This document shows positions 22,228 through 30,005 of a stretch of 30,569 nucleotides of DNA, piece by piece. Made by a program: the position numbers and the translations under genes. The notes under the pieces are model-generated. The model did no database searches, was not told where the DNA came from, and saw nothing but the letters and a program-made list of their open reading frames with translations. The DNA comes from DASUCS01 sp041166365 (GTDB lineage: Bacteria; Actinomycetota; Acidimicrobiia; Acidimicrobiales; JACDCH01), in contig JBEEFX010000025.1 of the NCBI GenBank assembly GCA_041166365.1, forward strand, positions 1 to 30,569. Direction: 5' to 3'. The first letter of the stretch is position 1. Each line of letters opens with the position of its first letter.

Positions 22228-23031
22228 ATGTCGAAAGCAGTCCGTCGCACGTTCCTGCCCGGTGTCCTTGTGGCCATCCTCCTGCTCACGGCCTCGGCCC
22301 CATCGGCCGACGCCTCGTCGTCGCTGGCAGGTGGGCACCCCATCGCCACGATTGCGGCGCAGACGTCGTCGAACTGGGCCGGGTACAACCAGGGCATCCT
22401 CGAGCCGGGGAAGGCCGGCGGGTTCAACCAGGTGTCAGGCCAGTGGGTGGTCACCGCGGCCACGCAGCACAAGGCGGGACGCGCTGAGCATTCCGCCACC
22501 TGGCTCGGCATCGGTGGCGGCTGCCTGAACACCAGCTGCCTCGCGGGAGACGCCACCTTGATCCAGGCGGGGAGCAGCCAGGACGTCGCCGCCAACGGCA
22601 AGACCTCGTACTCGGTCTGGTACGAGCTGATCCCGGGCCCGTCGATCACGATCCCGAACCTGCCCGTGAAGCCGGGGGACACGGTGTTCGTCGGCATCCG
22701 CCAGCTCGCCCCGTACAGCGACCTCTGGGTCATCAACGTCAAGGTCAACGGGCGGGGCTTCTCGACGACGCTTCCCTACTCCTCGACGCACGCAACGGTC
22801 GAGTGGATCGTCGAGACGCCCTTGGTCATCGGCACCGGGGGCACGGGGGTGGCCGCCATGCCGAACCTCACCACCACCCAGTTCGCCGGTCTCAAGGTCA
22901 ACAACGCGCCGGCCAGATTGACGCCTGCCGAGCAGATCAACCTCGTCTCCGGGGGTCAGCGGCTGGCCACCCCGTCGGCCCCGCACGGCGCGGGATTCAA
23001 CGTCTGCACGTACACCACCATCTGCGGATGA
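22228..23031 (+). CDS. Secreted G1 family glutamic peptidase (eqolisin-like)
   Basis: A 267-residue exported protein with a signal peptide (KAVRRTFLPGVLVAILLLTASAPSADA). The mature part matches the A4/G1 peptidase fold: SSNWAGYNQG, SGQWVV, ATWLGIGGG with LIQAG (Gln113), YSVWYELIP, and ATVEWIVETP (Glu192). By motif these correspond to the catalytic Gln and Glu of fungal eqolisins, which cleave proteins at acid pH. Four cysteines (two in GGCLNTSC, two near the end in NVCTYTTIC) may form disulfides. It is divergent from the TetR gene and ends 38 bases before the fatty-alcohol operon. Confidence 0.82.
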   Translation: MSKAVRRTFLPGVLVAILLLTASAPSADASSSLAGGHPIATIAAQTSSNWAGYNQGILEPGKAGGFNQVSGQWVVTAATQHKAGRAEHSATWLGIGGGCLNTSCLAGDATLIQAGSSQDVAANGKTSYSVWYELIPGPSITIPNLPVKPGDTVFVGIRQLAPYSDLWVINVKVNGRGFSTTLPYSSTHATVEWIVETPLVIGTGGTGVAAMPNLTTTQFAGLKVNNAPARLTPAEQINLVSGGQRLATPSAPHGAGFNVCTYTTICG

Positions 23032-23041
23032 CCTAGCGAGG

Positions 23042-23063
23042 CTGTCTACCAAATGGTAGACAG
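23042..23063. promoter_or_regulatory. 22-bp palindromic operator before the fatty-alcohol operon
   Basis: Perfect 9-bp arms CTGTCTACC and GGTAGACAG around an AAAT centre, six bases before the ATG at 23070. Size and symmetry suit a TetR-family dimer, and a TetR gene lies 0.9 kb upstream. TAGACA (23057-23062) might serve as -10 with a leaderless start. If transcribed it would also form a hairpin at the start codon. Confidence 0.65.
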
Positions 23064-23069
23064 ACCGGG

Positions 23070-25439
23070 ATGACCGGGATTCGGGACTCCCTGGCGGGCA
23101 AACGCATCGCCATCACCGGGACGACGGGCTTCCTCGGCACCGCCCTGCTCGAGCGGCTGCTCCGGACCGTCCCGGACTGCGAGCTGGTGCTGCTCCTGCG
23201 CCCCGGCCGCCGCTCGACCGTCGCGCAACGGGCGGCGCGCGAGATCTTCCGAAACGACGCCTTCGACCGCCTACGACAGGAAACACCGGGGTTCGACGAG
23301 ATGCTCGCCCGGCGGGTGACGGTGATCGCCGGTGACGTCGGTCGGGACGGCCTCGGGCTGGCCGAGGAGGATGGCAGTCGCGCCGCGCTGGCCGGATGCG
23401 ACATCGTCCTCCACTCCGCCGCGACGGTCGCGTTCGACTCCCCCCTCGACGGCGCCGTCGAGGTGAACCTGCTCGGGCCGACACGCCTCGTCCAGACCTT
23501 GCAGTCCCTCGGCTCGTCGGCCCACCTCGTCTCGGTGTCGACCTGTTATGTCGCGGGGAACCGGCGCGGGGCCGCGCCCGAGCAGTTGCTCAGCGAGAGC
23601 CCGTTCTTCCTCGACATCGACTGGCGGGCGGAGGTCGATGCCGCCCGGCGCGCTCGCGCGGACACCGAAGCAGAGAGTCGCACGCCCGAACGCCTCGCCC
23701 GCTTCGCCAAGGAAGCCCGGCGCGAGCTCGGTGCCGCGGGCACCCCCTTGCTGTCGGAGAAGACCGAGCAGCGGCGCACTCAGTGGGTGAAGGCGCGGAT
23801 GGTCCAAGCGGGCCGCGCTCGCGCGACCTCGCTCGGATGGCCCGACGCGTACGCGTACACGAAGGCGCTCGGCGAACGCGCGCTCGTCGAGTCCCGCGGC
23901 AACATCCCGGTGTCGATCGTGCGCCCCTCGATCATCGAGTCGGCGCTGGCCGAACCCAAGCCCGGCTGGATCCGCGGCTTCCGCATGGCCGAGCCGGTGA
24001 TCATCTCGTACGCGCGCGGGCTGCTGAAAGAGTTCCCCGGCGTGCCCGAGGGCATCGTTGACGTCATCCCCGTCGACCTCGTGGTCGGCGCGGTGTGCGC
24101 GGTCGCGGCCCGTGGCCCGGACGCCTCCGGGCAGGTGGAGGTCACGCAGGTCGCGTCCGGCTCCGCCAACCCGCTGCGCTACCGCCGGCTCGTCGATCTC
24201 GTGCGCTCGTGGTTCCTCGAGCACCCGCTCTACGACACCAAGGGGCAGCCGATCGTCGTGCCCGACTGGACGTTCCCCGGTCGGGGCCGTGTGCAAGGGC
24301 AGCTGACGCGAGCGAAGCGCACACTGGAACGGGCGGAGGCGGTGCTCCAGTCGCTGCCATTGCGCGGCTCGCAGGCCGACCTCAGCGCCCGGCTTGAGGA
24401 GAAGCGCGAGGAGGCGGACCGCGCGCTGTCGTATGTCGAGCTGTACGGCGCGTACGCGGAATGCGAAGCGGTCTACGGCGTCGACCGGTTGCTCGCGCTG
24501 TCGGACTCGTTGGACGACAGCGACCGCCGGACCTTCTGCTTCGATCCGCGGGTCATCGACTGGACCACGTACGTCCACGACATCCATCTGCCTTCGGTAG
24601 TCACGCACGCACGCGTGCGCACGACCGCGGGACGCACCACGCCGGGCGGGTCCGAGAGCCGTGAGGTGCGACTGCGGCGACAGGTTCTCGCGCCCGAGCG
24701 TCACCTGGCCGCTTTCGATCTCGAGAACACGCTGATCGCGTCGAACGTCGTCGCCTCGTACGCGTGGCTCGCGACCCGCCGCCTGCCAACCGACGAACGG
24801 CTGCGCTTCATCGCCCGCACGCTCGCGGAGGCGCCGCGCCTGCTGGCCATGGACCGGCGTGACCGCGGCGACTTCCTGCGCCACTTCTACCGCCGCTACG
24901 AAGACGCGCCGATCGAGCAACTCGAGGTCGACTCGAACGAGATGTTCAGCGACCTCATCCTCACCAAGTCCTTTCCGGCGGCCATGCGCCGGGTGCGCGA
25001 GCACCGCGCGCTCGGCCACCGCACCCTGCTGATCACCGGAGCACTCGACTTCGTGGTGAAGCCGCTCCGTCCGCTGTTCGACGACATCGTCTGCGCGTCG
25101 CTGTCCGGCACCGCGTCGTCGGATGGGCGACGCCGGTATGCGGGCGAGCTCACCGACGTACCACCGACTGGCGAGTCCCGGGCGCAGCTGCTGTTCGACT
25201 ATGCCGCCGCCGAGGACCTCTCCCTCGCCGAGTCGGTCGCGTACGCCGACTCCGCGTCGGATCTGCCGATGCTCGAAGCCGTCGGCTTCCCGGTGGCGGT
25301 GAACCCCGAGACACGCCTGGCGGCGATCGCCCGCAAGCGGGGTTGGCTCGTCGAGCACTTCAGCAAGGCGCCCGGCGGGCCGCGCAAGCTGCTGCCCATC
25401 CCGCGGGCGCAGTACGTCCAACGGGCCGGCTCGCGGTGA
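23070..25439 (+). CDS. Fatty acyl reductase fused to HAD-IB hydrolase-like domain
   Basis: A 789-residue two-domain protein. Residues about 8-380 are an extended SDR of the fatty-acyl-CoA reductase (NAD-binding-4) type: ITGTTGFLGTALLERLL (15-31), LHSAATVAFDSPLDGAVEVN, SVSTCYVAGN, and YxxxK as Tyr261-Lys265, followed by VRPSIIESAL. A helical linker leads to a HAD domain from about 545: motif I FDLENTLIASN (Asp550, Glu552), motif II LLITGALD, motif IV YADSASDLPMLEAVG. Motif I normally reads DxDxT; Glu in the second place is unusual and may weaken phosphatase activity. The reductase would make fatty aldehyde or alcohol. It overlaps the next gene as GTGA. Confidence 0.83.
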   Translation: MTGIRDSLAGKRIAITGTTGFLGTALLERLLRTVPDCELVLLLRPGRRSTVAQRAAREIFRNDAFDRLRQETPGFDEMLARRVTVIAGDVGRDGLGLAEEDGSRAALAGCDIVLHSAATVAFDSPLDGAVEVNLLGPTRLVQTLQSLGSSAHLVSVSTCYVAGNRRGAAPEQLLSESPFFLDIDWRAEVDAARRARADTEAESRTPERLARFAKEARRELGAAGTPLLSEKTEQRRTQWVKARMVQAGRARATSLGWPDAYAYTKALGERALVESRGNIPVSIVRPSIIESALAEPKPGWIRGFRMAEPVIISYARGLLKEFPGVPEGIVDVIPVDLVVGAVCAVAARGPDASGQVEVTQVASGSANPLRYRRLVDLVRSWFLEHPLYDTKGQPIVVPDWTFPGRGRVQGQLTRAKRTLERAEAVLQSLPLRGSQADLSARLEEKREEADRALSYVELYGAYAECEAVYGVDRLLALSDSLDDSDRRTFCFDPRVIDWTTYVHDIHLPSVVTHARVRTTAGRTTPGGSESREVRLRRQVLAPERHLAAFDLENTLIASNVVASYAWLATRRLPTDERLRFIARTLAEAPRLLAMDRRDRGDFLRHFYRRYEDAPIEQLEVDSNEMFSDLILTKSFPAAMRRVREHRALGHRTLLITGALDFVVKPLRPLFDDIVCASLSGTASSDGRRRYAGELTDVPPTGESRAQLLFDYAAAEDLSLAESVAYADSASDLPMLEAVGFPVAVNPETRLAAIARKRGWLVEHFSKAPGGPRKLLPIPRAQYVQRAGSR

Positions 25440-26608
25440 AGGCGCTGTTGTTCGAGCGCCAGGTGGCCAAGTTCGCCGCGGCCGCGGTGGCGGGACGGCT
25501 CGTCCCCGGCAAGGGCGCGACCGTCGGCCCGATCTCGCTGCAGGACATCGACGAGCCCGAGGCACCCGGCGCCGGTTGGCAGCGCGTTCGTCCCCGGCTG
25601 TCCGGGATCTGCGGCAGCGACCTCGCCACCATCGACGGTCACTCGTCGCATTACTTCGAGCCGATCGTGTCGTTCCCGTTCGTACCGGGACACGAGGTCG
25701 TCGGCGAGCTCGACGACGGCCGCCGCGTGGTGCTCGTCCCGATTCTCACGTGCGCGGTACGCGGCATCGATCCCGTGTGCAGTCAATGCGGTGCCGGTCA
25801 TCCGAATCGGTGCGAGCGCATCGCATTCGGTCACCTGGAGCCCGGTCTGCAGACCGGCTTCTGCGAGTCCACCGGCGGCGGTTGGTCGACCAGCTTCGTC
25901 GCGCACGAGTCACAGCTCGTGGCGGTTCCCGATGCGCTCACCGACGAGGAAGCCGTCCTCATCGAGCCCACCGCGTGCGCGGTCCATGCCGCCCGCACCG
26001 TCCTGCCCGGCGGGTCGGACACGGCCGTGATCATCGGAGCGGGAACGCTGGGCCTGCTCACGATCGCCGCGCTGCGCGCCGTGGGGCACACCGGTTCGAT
26101 CCTCGTGGCGGCCAAGCACCCGGCGCAGCGCCATCTCGCTACGGAGCTCGGCGCGACACAGGTCGTCGCCCCGAGCGAGCTCAACCGCACCGTACGCGTC
26201 CGCGCCGGTGCGATGGTGGTCGGCGATCAGCTCACCACCGGTGCGAGCGTCGTCGTCGATTGCGTCGGCAGCGATGACTCGCTGGCCCAGGCGCTCTCGA
26301 TCGTCGCACCGGGCGGCGAGGTGGTGCTGCTCGGCATGCCGGGGGGGCGCACCAGCGTCGACCTCACGCCGCTGTGGCACCGCGAGACGTCGTTGCGCGG
26401 GTGCTACGCGTACACCCGGGACGACTTCGCGACCGCGACCGCGCTCGTCGCCGACACCGGCCGCGGACGCGGCCTCGGCCACTTGGTGAGCGCGACCTAC
26501 CCGCTCGCTCGCTACCGCGACGCCATCGAGCACGCGGCGAACGCCGGTGCGCGCGGCGCCGTGAAGATCGCGTTCGACCTCCGCCACGACAAGGAAAGAA
26601 GCCGGTAA
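25436..26608 (+). CDS. Zinc-dependent alcohol dehydrogenase (MDR family)
   Basis: A 390-residue medium-chain dehydrogenase from the GTGA overlap. The catalytic-zinc site is GICGSDLATIDGHSS (Cys59) with PGHEVVG (His86, Glu87); structural-zinc cysteines are at 106, 115, 118 and 126 (CSQCGAGHPNRC). NAD binding is by VIIGAGTLGLLTIAAL, and VVVDCVGSDDSL with EVVLLGMPGG follow. The family oxidises or reduces alcohols, polyols and aldehydes. Coupled to the fatty-acyl reductase, it may interconvert fatty aldehyde and alcohol or a polar head-group. The next gene starts within its TAA stop (TAATG). Confidence 0.88.
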   Translation: MKALLFERQVAKFAAAAVAGRLVPGKGATVGPISLQDIDEPEAPGAGWQRVRPRLSGICGSDLATIDGHSSHYFEPIVSFPFVPGHEVVGELDDGRRVVLVPILTCAVRGIDPVCSQCGAGHPNRCERIAFGHLEPGLQTGFCESTGGGWSTSFVAHESQLVAVPDALTDEEAVLIEPTACAVHAARTVLPGGSDTAVIIGAGTLGLLTIAALRAVGHTGSILVAAKHPAQRHLATELGATQVVAPSELNRTVRVRAGAMVVGDQLTTGASVVVDCVGSDDSLAQALSIVAPGGEVVLLGMPGGRTSVDLTPLWHRETSLRGCYAYTRDDFATATALVADTGRGRGLGHLVSATYPLARYRDAIEHAANAGARGAVKIAFDLRHDKERSR

Positions 26609-28197
26609 TGCCTCGTCCTGGATTCGTGCTCGACGTCGACCGCTCGACACCGCCCCTCCTCTTTTGGGCGGGCGAGGGCTTCCGCCTCGAGCGGTTGCCG
26701 GCCGACCGCACTCGCGTCATCTACCCGCCGGAGCCGCTCGATCCGCTGCCCCATCCCGAAGCGGCGATCCGCCAGGCGTTGCTGAACCCGCTCGGCGATT
26801 CGAAGCCGCTGCCCGAGCTGCTGTTCGCGGGGATGAGGCTCACCATCGCGTTCGACGACATCTCCTTGCCGCTGCCGCCCATGCAGCGACCCGATGTGCG
26901 CCAGCGGGTGATCGAGGCCGTGCTCGACATGGCCGCCGAGGCCGGGGTCGACGACGTGCACCTGATCGCCGCGCTCGCGCTGCACCGGCGCATGACGGAG
27001 GCCGAGCTGCGACATGCCGTCGGTGATCGGGTGTACGACGCGTTCGCGCCGTCAGGGCATCTCTACAACATGGACGCCGAGGACACCGAGAACATGGCGT
27101 ACCTCGGCAGCACCGACCAGGGCGAAGAGGTCGAGATCGTCAAGCGAGCGGCCGAGTCCGACCTGCTCGTCTATGTGAACATCAACCTCGTCGCCATGGA
27201 CGGCGGATGGAAGTCGACCGCCACCGGCCTCGCGTCGTACCGGTCGTTGCGCCACCACCACAACGTCAAGACGTTGCAGCACTCGCGCTCGCTGATGGAC
27301 CGGCACAACAGCGCGTTGCACACCAGCAACTGGCGAATGGGCAAGGTCATCACCGACGCCGGCGTCAAGATCTTCCAGATCGAGACAACGCTCAACACCG
27401 ATACGTTCCCGCCGCCGTTCGACTTCCTCATGAAGCGCGAGTGGGAGTGGTCGGCCAAGGACCGCGCCGTGTTCCTCGGCTCGAGCAAGAGCCTGGCGAG
27501 AACCCCCAACCGGCTGGCCCGCCAGATCTTCCACTCGATCAAGGCGCCTCATGCGATGACCAGCGTGCAGGCCGGGGAGGTCGACGCCGTGCACGAGGAG
27601 ACGATTCGCAACGTGCACCGCCAACAGCTCGTCGAGGTCGAAGGTCAGACCGACATCCTCACGATGGGCCTGCCGTACATCTGCCCCTACAACGTGAACT
27701 CGATCATGAACCCGATCCTGGTGATGTGCCTCGGGCTCGGGTACTTCTTCAACCTGTACCGCAACAAGCCCCTCGTGCGCGAGGGCGGCGTGCTCATCAT
27801 GAGCCACCCGACGCCGTGGGAGTTCCACCCGGTGCACCACCCGAGCTACATCGACTTCTTCGAGCAGGTGCTCGCCGAGACCACCGACCCCATCCGGATC
27901 GAAGCCGAGTTCGAAAAGAGCTACGCCGAGGACGAGTGGTACCGCCACCTCTACCGGACGAGCTACGCCTACCACGGGGTGCATCCGTTCTACATGTGGT
28001 ACTGGGGCGCGCACGCGTTGGAGCACCTCGGCCGCGTGATCATCGTCGGCGGCGAGCCCCGCGCGGTGCGACGGCTCGGCTTCATGGCGGCCTCGACGAT
28101 GAACGACGCATTGGAGATGGCCTCTGACGTCGTCGGACGCGAACCGACGATCACCCACTTGCACGCGCCGCCCCTGCTCCTCGCGGACGTGAAATGA
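26608..28197 (+). CDS. LarA-like (DUF2088, nickel-pincer family) protein
   Basis: A 529-residue protein, about 100 residues longer than lactate racemase LarA. The N-terminal half has the family pattern: LTIAFDDISLPLP, AGVDDVHLIAALALHRRMTEAELRHAVGD, ENMAYLGSTDQGEEV and DGGWKSTATGLASYRSLRHHH. His126, Lys202 and His218 have the same spacing as LarA His108, Lys184 (cofactor-bound) and His200 (nickel ligand), so cofactor binding is plausible. The position of catalytic His174 is Ile192, and the Arg75 position seems to be Leu. A different reaction from lactate racemisation is likely. No larB, larC or larE is in the window. AAGGAAAG lies nine bases before the ATG. Confidence 0.78.
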   Translation: MPRPGFVLDVDRSTPPLLFWAGEGFRLERLPADRTRVIYPPEPLDPLPHPEAAIRQALLNPLGDSKPLPELLFAGMRLTIAFDDISLPLPPMQRPDVRQRVIEAVLDMAAEAGVDDVHLIAALALHRRMTEAELRHAVGDRVYDAFAPSGHLYNMDAEDTENMAYLGSTDQGEEVEIVKRAAESDLLVYVNINLVAMDGGWKSTATGLASYRSLRHHHNVKTLQHSRSLMDRHNSALHTSNWRMGKVITDAGVKIFQIETTLNTDTFPPPFDFLMKREWEWSAKDRAVFLGSSKSLARTPNRLARQIFHSIKAPHAMTSVQAGEVDAVHEETIRNVHRQQLVEVEGQTDILTMGLPYICPYNVNSIMNPILVMCLGLGYFFNLYRNKPLVREGGVLIMSHPTPWEFHPVHHPSYIDFFEQVLAETTDPIRIEAEFEKSYAEDEWYRHLYRTSYAYHGVHPFYMWYWGAHALEHLGRVIIVGGEPRAVRRLGFMAASTMNDALEMASDVVGREPTITHLHAPPLLLADVK

Positions 28198-29129
28198 CGC
28201 TGAAGTTGCGGATGCCCCGGCTCGCCTTCCCGTTCACCGCGGCCCCGACGCCGGCCAGCGTCGAACCGCTGCGACCGAAGCTGCGCACCGGCATCGACTA
28301 CGAGACCGACTGGGCACGATCGTTCGGTGCCCGTCTGGCCCGGCTCGCGCTGCTCGAAGGCGTGATCGGCCCAACGATGCGCGTGCTCGCCACCCCCGAG
28401 CGTCGCGGTCTCGACTACCTGCGCGATCTCGAGCAACCGGAGCACACCCAGCCGGTGATCTTCGCGGCCAACCATCACAGCCACGTCGACACGCCCCTGC
28501 TGTTGAGCTCGATTCCCGAGCCCTGGCGGCACAAGATGTTCGTCGGGGCGGCTGCGGACTACTTCTTCAAGACGCGTATCACGTCGACGGCTTCCGCTCT
28601 GGCACTCAACGCGATCCCGATCGAGCGCACCCGGGTTTCACGGCGATCCGCGGATGATGCGGCCGAGTTGATCGACGACGGCTGGAGCATGCTGATCTTC
28701 CCCGAGGGCGGCCGGTCACCCGACGGCTGGGGCCAGCCCTTCCGTGGCGGTGCCGCATATCTCGCGCTGCGGTGCGACGTTCCGGTCGTGCCGGTCCACC
28801 TCGAAGGCACCGGCCGGATCATGCGCAAGGGCAGCAAGCGGCTCGCGCGCTCGGCCACCCGCATCACCTTCGGTCCACCACTGTGGCCCGACCGCGCCGC
28901 CGGCGACGACTCTCGGCGCATGGCCGCCCGCATCGAACGCGCCGTCGCCGTCCTCGCCGACGAGAGCACCACCGACTGGTACACGGCGCGCCTGCACGCC
29001 CACCGCGACGCCACTCCCGCGCTTTCCGGGCCGGAAGCGCCGTCGCAGTGGCGCCGGGCCTGGGCGCTGGGTGATCGCGGTCCGAAGCACCGCCGCGCCA
29101 CCAGTCGCCGCTGGCCCGACCTGACCTGA
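28194..29129 (+). CDS. PlsC-type 1-acylglycerol-3-phosphate acyltransferase
   Basis: A 311-residue acyltransferase starting at an ATGA overlap. The catalytic HX4D box is NHHSHVDT (His94, Asp99), acceptor-binding IPIERT is at about 141-146, and FPEGGRS (169-175) is motif III. It would acylate a lysophosphatidate-type acceptor, possibly an alkyl-glycerol-phosphate, at the membrane. No clear transmembrane helix is seen. The C-terminal 60 residues are Arg-rich and low in complexity. It is the last gene of the operon, ending in a hairpin shared with the convergent kinase gene. Confidence 0.87.
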   Translation: MTLKLRMPRLAFPFTAAPTPASVEPLRPKLRTGIDYETDWARSFGARLARLALLEGVIGPTMRVLATPERRGLDYLRDLEQPEHTQPVIFAANHHSHVDTPLLLSSIPEPWRHKMFVGAAADYFFKTRITSTASALALNAIPIERTRVSRRSADDAAELIDDGWSMLIFPEGGRSPDGWGQPFRGGAAYLALRCDVPVVPVHLEGTGRIMRKGSKRLARSATRITFGPPLWPDRAAGDDSRRMAARIERAVAVLADESTTDWYTARLHAHRDATPALSGPEAPSQWRRAWALGDRGPKHRRATSRRWPDLT

Positions 29130-29140
29130 CTCGGGTCAGG
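29125..29140. terminator. Convergent hairpin containing both stop codons
   Basis: Arms CCTGAC and GTCAGG with loop TCGG. The PlsC TGA (29127-29129) lies in the left arm and the kinase TGA (29136-29138, minus strand) in the right arm. Only 6 bp long and without T-runs, but the TCGG loop is stable and the position fits a bidirectional terminator. Confidence 0.45.
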
Positions 29141-29876
29141 CGGGAATCGTGAAGTAGAGCGCGGCTCCGCCGGCGGTGCCGTCTCCGGCCCACATCCGAC
29201 CGCCGTGTGCCTGTACGACGCGGTGGCAGATCGCCAAACCGATGCCCGAGCCCGGGCGGTCCGTCGACTGCGCGAGCCGCGAGAACATCGTGAAGATGAC
29301 CTCGCGGTGTTCGCGCGGAACGCCGATGCCGTTGTCCGACATGCACACCCACCACTCGCGTCGCCGCTGTTCGGACGTGATGTCGATGACCGGATCGACG
29401 CCAGGACGGCGGAACTTCAGCGAGTTGCTCAACAGGTTCTCGAACAGTTGCCGGAGCAGGGTGGTGTCTCCCAGTACCGACGGCAGCGCGCCCACGCGCA
29501 CCACCGCCCGCGCGTCCGTCACTGCGCTGCCCCAGTCGGCGACCAGTTGCGTGACGATTGCACCGAGGTCGACCCAATCCCGGTGGTGATCGTTGCGGCC
29601 GACCCGTGAGAACGTGAGGAGGTCGTCGATCAACTGCTCCATCCGCGCGGCGCCGCGCAACGCAGCGCTGACGTACATGCGGGCGTCGTCGTCGAGCGCC
29701 TCCGCCTTCGTCTTCTGCAACAGCTCGAGGAAACCGGTCACGACCAGGAGCGGCGACTTCAGGTCGTGGGAGGCGACGTAGGCGAACTCCTCCAACTCGC
29801 GATTCGACCGAGCGAGCTCCGCGTTGTCGCGTTCCAAGCGTCCACGGATCTCAGCGTTGGTCATCGGGTTCTTCAT
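29136..29876 (-). CDS. Histidine kinase without sensor domain
   Basis: A 246-residue kinase core. A short coiled segment (IRGRLERDNAELARSNRELEE) leads into the HisKA box FAYVASHDLKSPL with phospho-acceptor His37. The HATPase domain has the N box ENLLSNSLKFRRPG, G1 DNGIGVP and G2 GSGIGLAICHRVV. This is the phytochrome-like kinase class. There is no membrane helix, PAS or GAF domain and no response regulator beside it, so it is an orphan that presumably receives signals through a partner protein. GGGTGA lies just before the ATG at 29876. Confidence 0.87.
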   Translation of the reverse strand: MKNPMTNAEIRGRLERDNAELARSNRELEEFAYVASHDLKSPLLVVTGFLELLQKTKAEALDDDARMYVSAALRGAARMEQLIDDLLTFSRVGRNDHHRDWVDLGAIVTQLVADWGSAVTDARAVVRVGALPSVLGDTTLLRQLFENLLSNSLKFRRPGVDPVIDITSEQRRREWWVCMSDNGIGVPREHREVIFTMFSRLAQSTDRPGSGIGLAICHRVVQAHGGRMWAGDGTAGGAALYFTIPA

Positions 29877-29958
29877 CGCTTCGTCACCCGCTCGCCGCTC
29901 CGCTTGCCCCAGGAGGACCGGCGCGGAGAAATGTACGAAATCCGCATACAGACGACCA

Positions 29959-29997
29959 TGGCCCGAACGGGCGGTTTGGCATCGCCCGTTCGGGCCA
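29959..29997. terminator. Long perfect hairpin after the GntR/UTRA gene
   Basis: Arms of 15 bp (TGGCCCGAACGGGCG on the left) pair perfectly around a 9-base loop, starting 8 bases after the stop of the minus-strand regulator at 30006. No T-run follows. It should end transcription of the regulator before the kinase gene. Confidence 0.7.
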
Positions 29998-30005
29998 GAC
30001 AGCGG

